Source: Bacteroidales bacterium
GTDB lineage: Bacteria > Bacteroidota > Bacteroidia > Bacteroidales > UBA932
DNA length: 10,101 nt
Direction of reading: 5' to 3'
NCBI GenBank assembly: GCA_016285215.1
Contig: JAEEQI010000090.1
Location: forward strand, 1-10,101
The notes beneath the pieces are model-generated. The model did not search any database and was not told where the DNA came from. It worked only from the letters and a program-made list of their open reading frames with translations. Position 1 is the stretch's first letter. Every line of letters starts with the position of its first letter. This document shows positions 1-6,562 of this stretch, in pieces. The translations under genes and the position numbers were made by a program.

Positions 1-1467
1 GCTGTGAGCGATTTCTTTGAGCCCAGCCGTCACGGATTCAGCCCCGATGCCGCTTCTGCGGTGGCTGCGGCCATCCATACGGGTACGGACCTGGAGTGCG
101 GCAACGCCTATCCCAAAATCCCCGAAGCCGTAGAGCGCGGCCTTCTGGATGAGGCCGATGTAGACCGCTCGCTGGAGAGGCTCCTGGCTGCCCGTATCCG
201 CCTGGGAGAGCTGGATGGAATAGTAGAGCCCTGGAACCACCTGAAAGACGAGGAACTGGAAGGGGAGTCCCATCTGGCGCTGTCCAGAAAGATGGCCGAA
301 GAAACCCTGGTCCTGCTGCAGAACCGCGATGACATCCTTCCTCTGGATCCTTCGGCCCGCATTGCCCTGGTGGGTCCCAACGCCGACGACCGCGAAATGC
401 TCTGGGGTAACTACAACCCCATTCCGGATAAGACCGTAACCCTGGCGGATGCTTTCAAAGCCCGCATTCCGGGTGTCCCCGTTATCCGCGCCTGCGGTCT
501 GCTGGGGGCCGAGTTTGTGAGCAAGGAGCAGCTGGAAAGGGTGGAGCAGATGTCCAAGATGACCCGCGAGGAGATTCAGAAGCTCACCGAGGGCAGCGGC
601 GGCAGCATCCAGGATTTCCTGGACTATGTGGATGACCAGAAGAAGATGATGGCCGGCTTCCAGCCCGCCTTGAACGTCCCTGCCGTCCTTGAGCAACTGA
701 AGGATGTGGACGTGGTGGTGTTTGCCGGCGGTATCTCTCCCCGTCTGGAAGGCGAGGAGATGCCCGTGACCCTGCCCGGTTTCAGGGGCGGTGACCGCAC
801 CGACATTCAGCTGCCTGCCGTTCAGCGCAAACTGCTGAAAGCCCTGCACGAGGCCGGTAAAAAGGTGGTCTTTGTGAACTACTCTGGCAGCGCCATAGGC
901 CTGGAACCCGAGACCGAGAGCTGCGACGCCATTCTCCAGGCCTGGTATCCCGGAGAGGAAGGCGGTACGGCCATTGCCAACGTCCTCTTTGGAGACGTGG
1001 CTCCTTCCGGAAAACTCCCTCTTACCTTCTATAAGAGCATTGACCAGCTGCCGGATTTCGAGGACTACAGTATGAAAGGCCGCACCTACCGCTATTTCCA
1101 GGGCGAGCCGCTGTATCCCTTCGGTTTCGGCCTTAGCTATACCACTTTTGAGTATGGTGAGGCCCGGGTCAAAGGCAAGAGCCTGATCATCCCCGTTACC
1201 AACACCGGTAACGTCAATGCCACCGAGGTAGTCCAGCTGTATGTAAGAAAGGCCGATGATGCCGAGGGCCCCTTAAAGACCCTGCGTGGCTTTACCCGCG
1301 TGCCCATTCCGGCCGGCCAGACGGTGGAGGTTTGCCTTCCCCTGAACGAAGAGACTTTCCTGGCCTGGAGCGAGGAGAAGCAGAACATGGTTCCTACAAA
1401 AGGAACGTGGGAACTCCTCTATGGAGGAAATTCCCACGATGTTAAGTCTCTGACTTATCAGTATTAG
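1..1467 (+). CDS. Glycoside hydrolase family 3 (beta-xylosidase/beta-glucosidase type), 5' truncated
   Basis: This is the C-terminal 488 codons of a family 3 glycoside hydrolase, an exo-acting enzyme that removes beta-linked sugars from oligosaccharide ends, usually in the periplasm. The reading frame is open through base 1 and begins inside the TIM barrel with A-V-S-D. That Asp (bases 10-12) matches the GH3 nucleophile in the VVSD motif, so the gene starts outside the window and the GTG at base 4 is not a start. The barrel ends near residue 75 (TGTDLECG near its end). The alpha/beta sandwich follows, with GISPRLEGEEM (residues 245-254; Glu250/252/253 are acid/base candidates) and GGDRTDIQLP. 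Next come YPFGFGLSYT near residue 372 and a fibronectin-III-like domain (about 388-478, NTGN...EVVQLYV). A helical insert at about 172-225 is unusual. The LEGEEM/GGDRTDI pattern favours a xylosidase-type clade, but the substrate cannot be fixed. Its stop overlaps the stop of the convergent glycosyltransferase gene. Confidence 0.93.
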   Translation, partial: AVSDFFEPSRHGFSPDAASAVAAAIHTGTDLECGNAYPKIPEAVERGLLDEADVDRSLERLLAARIRLGELDGIVEPWNHLKDEELEGESHLALSRKMAEETLVLLQNRDDILPLDPSARIALVGPNADDREMLWGNYNPIPDKTVTLADAFKARIPGVPVIRACGLLGAEFVSKEQLERVEQMSKMTREEIQKLTEGSGGSIQDFLDYVDDQKKMMAGFQPALNVPAVLEQLKDVDVVVFAGGISPRLEGEEMPVTLPGFRGGDRTDIQLPAVQRKLLKALHEAGKKVVFVNYSGSAIGLEPETESCDAILQAWYPGEEGGTAIANVLFGDVAPSGKLPLTFYKSIDQLPDFEDYSMKGRTYRYFQGEPLYPFGFGLSYTTFEYGEARVKGKSLIIPVTNTGNVNATEVVQLYVRKADDAEGPLKTLRGFTRVPIPAGQTVEVCLPLNEETFLAWSEEKQNMVPTKGTWELLYGGNSHDVKSLTYQY

Positions 1468-2633
1468 GCCTTCTTGAGGTCTACAGCCTTCTGAAACATC
1501 TCCAGAAGTGCGGCAACGGAAAGCCGGATGTCGTACTTCTGGATTTCTTTTGCGTAGACGTGACCCATCTCCCAACGCTCCTTGGGGTGGGAGAGCCAGT
1601 AGTCTATGCGCTGGGCCAGGGCTTCGGGGTTCTTCTCGGGGAAGCGGCTTCTGCCGTCCAGGGCAAACTGGGAAGTGCCGGAGTACGGGCCTACGGCAAT
1701 CACGGGCACCGCAGCCTGCTGCATAGCTTCCATAATGGAAAGACCTTCCACCTCGATGGTGGCGCAGTGGGCGCAAAGATCGGCGCTGGCCGACAGTTGA
1801 CGAAGACCGTCGCGGTCCAGGAAGACAAACTGGGGCTCGTAGGCCAGGACGCCCTCCTTATAGAGCTTTTGGGCCAGTCTCTTGATGCGTTTCTCGTCCG
1901 GGCCGATGCCGGCAAAGATGAGCTGGATGCGCTTGGCATAGGTGCTGTAACGCATAGCCTGCAGCAGGGTGGGCTGGTCTTTCTCTTTGGACAGACGGCC
2001 GATATAGACCACCTTGAGGGGCCGGTTGGGGTCTTCATAGTCTTTAGGCATCTCCTGGGGACGGATGCAGTTGTCCGGGATGAGACCGTTGGAGATGAGG
2101 GCCAGGTTGGACTTGAAGTGATAGCGGCGAAGGCGGTCCATTACGTTTTCCGTGGGGCACTGCACATAGGCGCAGTGGTTGAAGACCAGGTTGCGTCCCA
2201 GACGGAGGATGGTGCGGTTGAGGCCCTTCCAATAGCGCAGGGGGCCCAGGGAATTGGTAATGTTCTCCGGATGGAGATGATAGGTGGCTGTGAGAGGTTT
2301 TCCTAACTTCCGGGCAATCTTGACGGCCTTGATTTCCAGCACGAAGGCTTCTTCCAGATGGACCACATCGGCCCAGCGGATGGCTTCTTCCATAATCCTG
2401 GGGTCGCTGGAGGCGTAGCTGAATCCCTGTGCATCAATGATGCCCTGTACAAAGGGGAACTTGTACTCCTTGAGGCAGTACTCGGGCTGAGGCTCCGCTG
2501 CGTGCTTGTTGGGACCGGCCAGCACACGGACCTCGTGTCCCATCTCCAGGAGGTACTTGACGGTACGGCGGGCCGAGGCTGCCATTCCGTTTCCCTTCAT
2601 ATAGAAGTTATTGATTACGAATAGAATTTTCAT
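1464..2633 (-). CDS. Glycosyltransferase family 4 (GT-B fold)
   Basis: This predicted cytosolic or membrane-associated retaining glycosyltransferase of 389 residues would transfer a sugar from a nucleotide donor to a glycolipid or glycan. The N-terminal Rossmann half begins MKILFVINNF with a glycine-containing loop (KGNGMAAS, 13-20) and includes THLH-like residues (TYHLHPENI, 117-125). The C-terminal donor-binding half begins near residue 205 with VVYIGRLSKEKD, where R213 and K218 fit the usual diphosphate-binding Arg/Lys pair. The EX7E motif is present as EVEGLSIME (E294, E302). No signal peptide or membrane segment is visible. The length is normal for GT4. It is the last gene of the minus-strand run, starting 2 bp after the esterase stop, and it overlaps the GH3 stop codon by 4 bp. 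Donor and acceptor cannot be read from the sequence. A role in capsule, exopolysaccharide or glycolipid synthesis is possible. Confidence 0.9.
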   Translation of the reverse strand: MKILFVINNFYMKGNGMAASARRTVKYLLEMGHEVRVLAGPNKHAAEPQPEYCLKEYKFPFVQGIIDAQGFSYASSDPRIMEEAIRWADVVHLEEAFVLEIKAVKIARKLGKPLTATYHLHPENITNSLGPLRYWKGLNRTILRLGRNLVFNHCAYVQCPTENVMDRLRRYHFKSNLALISNGLIPDNCIRPQEMPKDYEDPNRPLKVVYIGRLSKEKDQPTLLQAMRYSTYAKRIQLIFAGIGPDEKRIKRLAQKLYKEGVLAYEPQFVFLDRDGLRQLSASADLCAHCATIEVEGLSIMEAMQQAAVPVIAVGPYSGTSQFALDGRSRFPEKNPEALAQRIDYWLSHPKERWEMGHVYAKEIQKYDIRLSVAALLEMFQKAVDLKKA

Positions 2634-2635
2634 AG

Positions 2636-3529
2636 TTAAGGTTCTTGGAATACCCGCTGGACGAAGTCCTTGAATTCATCCTTCCAGCCTTTGGGCCAGT
2701 CGTGGGATTCCGGGTAAATGGCATAGGTGTGCGGATAGCCCCTGCGAGTCATGAAGCGGTCCAGCCTTTCAGTGGAGGGACGTGCCATGTCCCAGGTTCC
2801 GGCATACAGGTAGTAACCCTTGGGCGGGTCCTGGAACTGGACCTTCATCCGGCGTCGCATCTGCGAGAAAAAGCGGTGGCGGGTGATGCTGGGATGTCCC
2901 AGGCTCCACATATAGGGCGACATAATCCCAAAATAGTCAAACGCATCCGGGTAATTGGTTCCAAAGTAGATGGCCTGGTAAGCGCCGATCGATATTCCGG
3001 CGATGGCCCGGTGCGCCTTGTCCGGGATGGTGCGGTACACGCTGTCCACATAGCCCACCACGTCATCCATAAAGGCCGATTCCACAATGCCGTCTACTTC
3101 AAAGATGCTCTCAAAGGCATTTTTGAAGCGGGAATCTCCGTAGTCCCGGTCATCATTGTACTGGTTGACGTTGGGCATGATGATGATGCAGGGTGCGGCT
3201 TTTCCCTTGGCCCAGAGGCTGTCGGCCGTATGGTATACCTCTCCAAAGCGGACCCAGGAAGTCTCGTAGCCGCGGGCTCCGTGAAGGAGGTAGATGACAG
3301 GGTAGTCTTTACCGGATGTGTAATAGTCGGCCGGGAGGTAGGCAATCATACGCCGCTGGGTGGGACCAGGTACGCTGCAGGGGTAAAGGCGCTCTTCTAC
3401 AATTCCTTGCGGAGTGTAGTCGGAGCGGATGGCCGGGCCGGCTGTAAAAAGCTCTGAGCTCCCGAAGCGAACGATGCCGCAGGAGGAGCTCAGTAAAATG
3501 AGTAGGATAATAGGGAGAATTCTCCGCAT
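2636..3529 (-). CDS. Lipoprotein esterase of the esterase D / CE1-like alpha/beta hydrolase family
   Basis: This 297-residue alpha/beta hydrolase carries a lipoprotein signal. Basic residues (MRR) are followed by a hydrophobic stretch and LLSSSC, giving Cys17 as the lipidation site. The mature protein should therefore sit on the cell envelope. The oxyanion-hole segment LLHGARG lies at 81-87, and the nucleophile elbow GISIG places Ser180 as the catalytic serine. His276 in ESHDWPKGW is the likely catalytic His, and Asp247 in AGTWD is the likely acid. This order matches the esterase D / feruloyl- and acetyl-esterase group (CE1-like), which removes acyl groups from carbohydrates or other esters; the true substrate is unknown. 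Its ATG shares one base with the yebC stop codon (TAATG on the minus strand), so translation is probably coupled. The nearby GH3 and GT4 genes suggest glycan work, but this is context only. Confidence 0.88.
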   Translation of the reverse strand: MRRILPIILLILLSSSCGIVRFGSSELFTAGPAIRSDYTPQGIVEERLYPCSVPGPTQRRMIAYLPADYYTSGKDYPVIYLLHGARGYETSWVRFGEVYHTADSLWAKGKAAPCIIIMPNVNQYNDDRDYGDSRFKNAFESIFEVDGIVESAFMDDVVGYVDSVYRTIPDKAHRAIAGISIGAYQAIYFGTNYPDAFDYFGIMSPYMWSLGHPSITRHRFFSQMRRRMKVQFQDPPKGYYLYAGTWDMARPSTERLDRFMTRRGYPHTYAIYPESHDWPKGWKDEFKDFVQRVFQEP

Positions 3530-4287
3530 TATTCTGCTTCAGGGGCCAGCGTGGTGTACACGTTGGTGACGTCTTCGTCGTCTTCCAACAGGCCCGTTAA
3601 CTTATCAAGGGTGGCGCGCTGCTCGGCGGTAACTTCCTTGAGGTCCACGTTGGGGATCTGCTCGAAACCGCCGGAGATGAGTTCGTAACCCTTCTCTTCA
3701 ATGTACTTCTGGATTTGGCCGTAGGCGCTGTAGTCTCCGTAGATGGAGATTTCCACCGTTACGTTCTCGTCCTCGTCTTCCACTTCCTGCTTGAAGACTT
3801 CTTCTGCACCGAAGTCAATGAGGTCGAGCTCCAGTTCTTCTACGTCGATGGGCTTGGCGGGGTCTTCCTTGATGCGGAAAACGCACTTGTGGTCAAACAT
3901 AAAGGCCACGGAACCGCTGGTCTGGAGGGAACCGCCGCATTTGGTGAAGTAGCTGCGGACGTTGGCCACGGTGCGGGTGTTGTTGTCCGTAGCGGCCTCT
4001 ACGAGGTAAGCGATACCAAAGGGGCCGAAACCTTCGTAGATGATCTCCTTGAAGTCTCCGGATTTGGCCTCGGTGGCCTTCTTGATGGCGCGCTCGATGT
4101 TTTCCTTGGGCATCTGCTCGCTCTTGGCCTCTGCAATAAGGGCACGCAGACGGGGGTTGCCGGTTACCTCGGCTCCGCCCTGCTTGACGGCGATGGTGAT
4201 TTCCTTACCCAGTTTGGTAAAGGTCTTGGCCATATGGCCCCAACGCTTCATTTTCCGCTCTTTGCGGAACTCAAATGCTCTTCCCAT
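3529..4287 (-). CDS. yebC: YebC/PmpR/TACO1 family protein
   Basis: This 252-residue member of the YebC/TACO1 family is cytosolic. Family members were long annotated as transcription regulators (PmpR), and some have been linked to translation, including relief of ribosome stalling. The N-terminus MGRAFEFRKERKMKRWG is the Bacteroidetes counterpart of the MAGHSKWANIKHRK start seen in proteobacteria. The family core follows: AKTFTKLGKEI, NPRLRALIAEAK, MPKENIERAIKKA, YEGFGPFGIA, ATDNNTRTVANVRS and GSVAFMF. The C-terminal part is strongly acidic, with VEDEDENVTVE and LLEDDEDVTNVYT. Length and domain order are normal. The ATG at 4287 lies 2 bp after the TPR gene stop, and the yebC stop overlaps the esterase start. 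It is therefore an internal gene of a co-transcribed run starting in the 4971-5059 promoter region. Which molecular role applies here cannot be told from sequence. Confidence 0.96.
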   Translation of the reverse strand: MGRAFEFRKERKMKRWGHMAKTFTKLGKEITIAVKQGGAEVTGNPRLRALIAEAKSEQMPKENIERAIKKATEAKSGDFKEIIYEGFGPFGIAYLVEAATDNNTRTVANVRSYFTKCGGSLQTSGSVAFMFDHKCVFRIKEDPAKPIDVEELELDLIDFGAEEVFKQEVEDEDENVTVEISIYGDYSAYGQIQKYIEEKGYELISGGFEQIPNVDLKEVTAEQRATLDKLTGLLEDDEDVTNVYTTLAPEAE

Positions 4288-4289
4288 AA

Positions 4290-4970
4290 TTACTCGGCGT
4301 TTTCGATGCGGGTGATGTACTTGTCAATTTCCATTCCTTCGGGAGCGTTGGCCCACTTGTCCTTGATTTCCTTGTAGAAGGAGAGGGCTTTCTGGCTGTC
4401 TCCGTTGGCCTCGGAAGCAATACCGGCCTTGAGGAGGTAGTTGGCGGCGAGGGCGTTGTCAGAGGTCTTGGCGGCCTTCTGGAACCAGTTTACAGCCTCG
4501 GAGTAGTTCTCCATATCTGCATAAGCGTCACCGATGCAAGCCTGGGCCTTGGCCAGCATAATAGGGTCTTTACCGTCGTATTTCTTGAGGTACTTGATGG
4601 CTTCCTCGGGCTCACCCAGCTGGAGCTTGGAAATGCCGGCGTAGAGGTACACGGACTCACCGCCCTTGGCACCGTACTTCTTGATGAGGTCTTCGAAGCC
4701 CAGATCGTTCTCGTCTCCGTTGAGGGCGAGCTCATATTCTCCGGCGAGGAACCAGTTTTCTGCGCGGACCATCTGATCCGTGGCCTGCATCTTCTTGGGC
4801 TGCAGGATAAAGCGGTTGTAAGCCAGAACCACAAGGGCAATCACGAGGACGCCAATGATAGCGCTGTAAATGATTTTTCCGTTCTCTTTGAAGAACTGTT
4901 CGGTCTTGGAAACGGCCTCAACAACATTCTGCTGACGCACTTCCTCTTCAGTCTTAGTAATTTTTGCCAT
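4290..4970 (-). CDS. Membrane-anchored TPR protein (YfgM-like)
   Basis: This 226-residue protein has a short cytosolic N-terminus (about 30 residues, charged), a single transmembrane helix at roughly 33-55 (IIYSAIIGVLVIALVVLAYN) and a soluble domain of tetratricopeptide-like helical repeats. Repeat-like segments are at about 105-132 (YAGISKLQLGEPEEAIKYL), 140-172 (AQACIGDAYADMENYSEAV) and 177-207 (AGIASEANGDSQKALSFY). This architecture resembles YfgM, an inner-membrane TPR protein that interacts with the SecYEG translocon and periplasmic chaperones. That role is an analogy, not something the sequence shows. It is the first gene of the minus-strand run and divergent from recF. An A-rich leader precedes the ATG at 4970, as is common for translation starts in this phylum. 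Confidence 0.88.
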   Translation of the reverse strand: MAKITKTEEEVRQQNVVEAVSKTEQFFKENGKIIYSAIIGVLVIALVVLAYNRFILQPKKMQATDQMVRAENWFLAGEYELALNGDENDLGFEDLIKKYGAKGGESVYLYAGISKLQLGEPEEAIKYLKKYDGKDPIMLAKAQACIGDAYADMENYSEAVNWFQKAAKTSDNALAANYLLKAGIASEANGDSQKALSFYKEIKDKWANAPEGMEIDKYITRIENAE

Positions 4971-5005
4971 ATTCTTATTGTTTCTTTATTGACTATTTGA
5001 GCCCG

Positions 5006-5037
5006 CAAATTTACGAAAAATATTATATATTTGCAAT
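5006..5037 (-). promoter_or_regulatory. Bacteroidetes-type promoter for the TPR-yebC-esterase-GT4 run
   Basis: Read on the minus strand, TAAATTTG (5013 to 5006) matches the -7 consensus TAnnTTTG exactly. ATTG (5037 to 5034) lies 20 bp upstream, close to the -33 TTTG element at the normal 19-21 bp spacing. Transcription would begin near 5000 and give a leader of about 30 nt that is A-rich before the ATG at 4970. Confidence 0.65.
5026..5033 (+). promoter_or_regulatory. -7 box of the recF promoter
   Basis: TATATTTG matches TAnnTTTG exactly, 26 bp before the recF ATG, so the leader would be about 20 nt. No good -33 element is found at 19-21 bp upstream; the nearest TTTG (4996-4999) is 26 bp away. 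The promoter may therefore be weak or depend on another factor. Confidence 0.5.
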
Positions 5038-5059
5038 TAGATTCTATAGGAATAAACCT

Positions 5060-6157
5060 ATGCCGGTTCTCAAGAAAATAGTGGTCCGGGATTTCCGGAA
5101 CATAGCCCTTCAGGAATTGGACTTTTCTCCCAACGTGAACTGCATCAGCGGCAACAACGGGGAAGGAAAGACCAACCTCCTGGATGCCATCTATTACCTC
5201 TCTATGACCAAGAGCGCCTTCCCGGCCCCGGACAAGTACAACTTCCGGTACGGAACCGAAGGATTCACGGTAGGGGGTACGTACGCTATGGAGAACGGCC
5301 TGGAATCCCGCTTCTCCATCCAGGTGAAGGAAGGGGAGAAGAAGCTGGTAAGGGATGAGAAACCCTACACCCGCCTGGGAGAACATATAGGCGTGCTGCC
5401 GGTGGTTATGGTCTCTCCCGGAGACAGCGCCCTGGTGAGCGATTCCGGAGAGGAGCGCCGCCGTCTGGCCAATGCCGTGCTGTCCCAGATGGACCCGGAA
5501 TACCTTTCGGCCGTGCAGGGTTATACGCGTCTGCTGGCACAGAGAAACAAGATGCTTAAGGAGTATCAGGCCGAAGCTGCTTTGCTGGATGTGCTGGACC
5601 AGAGAATGGCTCCGCTGGCCGCCAAAATTTACGAGAGCCGCCGGCAGTTTGCACAGGATCTGCAGCCCGTTGTAACGGAGTATTACCGCCTCATTTCCGG
5701 CGGTGGGGAAAGCGTTTCCATAGAGTATAAAAGCGACCTTGCATCGGCCTCACTTATAGATATTTTCGCGGATCACCGGGAGCGGGACTTTAATTTGCAT
5801 TATACCTCTTCCGGAGTCCAGAGAGATGACTTCCTTTTTACTATGGACGGCCATCCCATCCGCCGCGCCGGAAGCCAGGGTCAGCAGAAGAGTTTCCTTG
5901 TCGCGCTCAAGTTTGCGCAGTACGAGATTATGAAGCGTTCCTACGGTTTCGCTCCTATGCTCCTGCTGGACGACGTCTTTGACAAGCTGGACCTGGGCCG
6001 CATCTCCAACCTCATTTCCATGGTGGCGGGAGCAGATTTCGGCCAGATCTTCATTACGGATACAGACCGCGGCCGCCTGAGCGGAATTGTGGATCATATT
6101 ACCCAGGACCGGGCCTATTATGTGGCCAGCAAAGGGGAGTTCTCCCGCGTGGAATAG
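5060..6157 (+). CDS. recF: DNA replication/repair protein RecF
   Basis: RecF is an SMC-like ATPase that acts with RecO and RecR to load RecA at single-strand gaps. This one has 365 residues, the usual family length. The N-terminus KKIVVRDFRNI leads to the Walker A motif GNNGEGKT (31-38). The ABC signature is GSQGQQKS (271-278), and Walker B with D-loop is LLLDDVFDKLD (301-311). All ATPase motifs are intact. I chose the ATG at 5060 because the family N-terminus begins there. An in-frame ATG at 4964 would add 32 residues unlike RecF, read through the promoter region, and overlap the divergent TPR gene. The next gene, DUF721, begins one base after the recF stop. Placement away from dnaA/dnaN in this window and next to DUF721 is, as I recall, typical of this phylum. 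Confidence 0.97.
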   Translation: MPVLKKIVVRDFRNIALQELDFSPNVNCISGNNGEGKTNLLDAIYYLSMTKSAFPAPDKYNFRYGTEGFTVGGTYAMENGLESRFSIQVKEGEKKLVRDEKPYTRLGEHIGVLPVVMVSPGDSALVSDSGEERRRLANAVLSQMDPEYLSAVQGYTRLLAQRNKMLKEYQAEAALLDVLDQRMAPLAAKIYESRRQFAQDLQPVVTEYYRLISGGGESVSIEYKSDLASASLIDIFADHRERDFNLHYTSSGVQRDDFLFTMDGHPIRRAGSQGQQKSFLVALKFAQYEIMKRSYGFAPMLLLDDVFDKLDLGRISNLISMVAGADFGQIFITDTDRGRLSGIVDHITQDRAYYVASKGEFSRVE

Positions 6158-6158
6158 T

Positions 6159-6494
6159 ATGGCAGATCCTATTCGCATACACCGCAAAGAGGCCGTGGGG
6201 ATGGACCGCCTGGTACAGGAGTACATCAAGCAGATGAAACTGGCCGCGGGACTCAATACCCAGCGCATTTTTGCCGCCTGGGATGCCTGCTCCGGTGCCG
6301 GTCCCTTTACGCTCAAGCGCTTTTTCCGGGGCGGAAATCTCTATATCACCCTCAATTCTTCCGTCATCCGCAATCAACTCTATTTCCAGAAGGACGCTTT
6401 GATAGAGAAAATGAATGCGTATCTATCGCAGGATGAACTCTTTACCGGCGACAACCGTACGGTGGGTTATATCGAAAATCTTATTCTTAAATAG
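6159..6494 (+). CDS. DUF721 / DciA-like protein
   Basis: This 111-residue protein has a DUF721 core. It contains basic and helical MDRLVQEYIKQMKLA, then RIFAAWDACSGAGPFTLKR, then the beta/alpha part NLYITLNSSVIRNQLYFQ and a C-terminal YIENLIL. DUF721 includes DciA, the ancestral bacterial loader of the replicative helicase DnaB, so a role in helicase loading or another DNA step is plausible. It is not proven for such short Bacteroidetes members. The ATG at 6159 follows the recF stop after one base, which indicates translational coupling. An in-frame ATG at 6087 lies inside recF and would add 24 residues encoded by recF in another frame, so I rejected it. The stop codon lies in the loop of a weak AT hairpin (6481-6499). 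Confidence 0.85.
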   Translation: MADPIRIHRKEAVGMDRLVQEYIKQMKLAAGLNTQRIFAAWDACSGAGPFTLKRFFRGGNLYITLNSSVIRNQLYFQKDALIEKMNAYLSQDELFTGDNRTVGYIENLILK

Positions 6495-6499
6495 AATAA
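6481..6499 (+). other. Weak inverted repeat at the end of the DUF721 gene
   Basis: TTATTC (6481-6486) and GAATAA (6494-6499) form a perfect 6-bp inverted repeat around a 7-base loop that holds most of the stop codon. The stem is almost all A-T and no U-run follows directly, so it is at best a poor terminator. Confidence 0.3.
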
Positions 6500-6523
6500 G
6501 GGCAATCATTTCAAAAAATTTAT

Positions 6524-6531
6524 TATATTTG
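6524..6531 (+). promoter_or_regulatory. -7 box upstream of the alarmone synthetase operon
   Basis: TATATTTG matches the Bacteroidetes -7 consensus TAnnTTTG exactly. It is the same octamer as the recF box and lies 31 bp before the ATG at 6563, in a 68-bp AT-rich gap. The -33 element is not convincing. It would start a transcript for the synthetase-kinase-antiporter run with a leader of roughly 25 nt. Confidence 0.55.
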
Positions 6532-6562
6532 TGGGTATGTATACTGCAAAGTACTAACCCAT

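Larger units (their letters stand above)
4971..5059. promoter_or_regulatory. Divergent promoter region between TPR/yebC run and recF
   Basis: This 89-bp AT-rich gap separates divergently transcribed genes and must hold both promoters. Each strand has one exact TAnnTTTG -7 hexamer-type box of the Bacteroidetes primary sigma factor. The reverse-strand box is at 5006-5013 and the forward-strand box is at 5026-5033. They are described separately below. Confidence 0.75.

Noticed and set aside
1560..2306. Long forward-strand open frame (248 codons) antisense to the GT4 gene
   Set aside because: It lies wholly inside a gene with clear GT4 motifs. GC-rich codon use leaves stop-free shadow frames on the other strand, and the translation has no recognisable domain.
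2645..3457. Forward-strand open frame of 270 codons antisense to the esterase gene
   Set aside because: Shadow of the esterase, which has an intact lipobox and catalytic motifs. The antisense product looks like no family I know.
4964..5059. Upstream in-frame ATG as a longer recF start
   Set aside because: The added 32 residues do not look like RecF, would be translated from the promoter region, and overlap the start of the divergent TPR gene.
6481..6499. Rho-independent terminator after the DUF721 gene
   Set aside because: The stem is only 6 bp, nearly all A-T, and no T-run follows the repeat directly.
6537..6557. Six-codon mini-ORF (MYTAKY) upstream of the alarmone synthetase, possible leader peptide
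   Set aside because: The predicted transcription start lies at about the same place as its ATG, so it would hardly be on the transcript. Nothing in its codons suggests attenuation.
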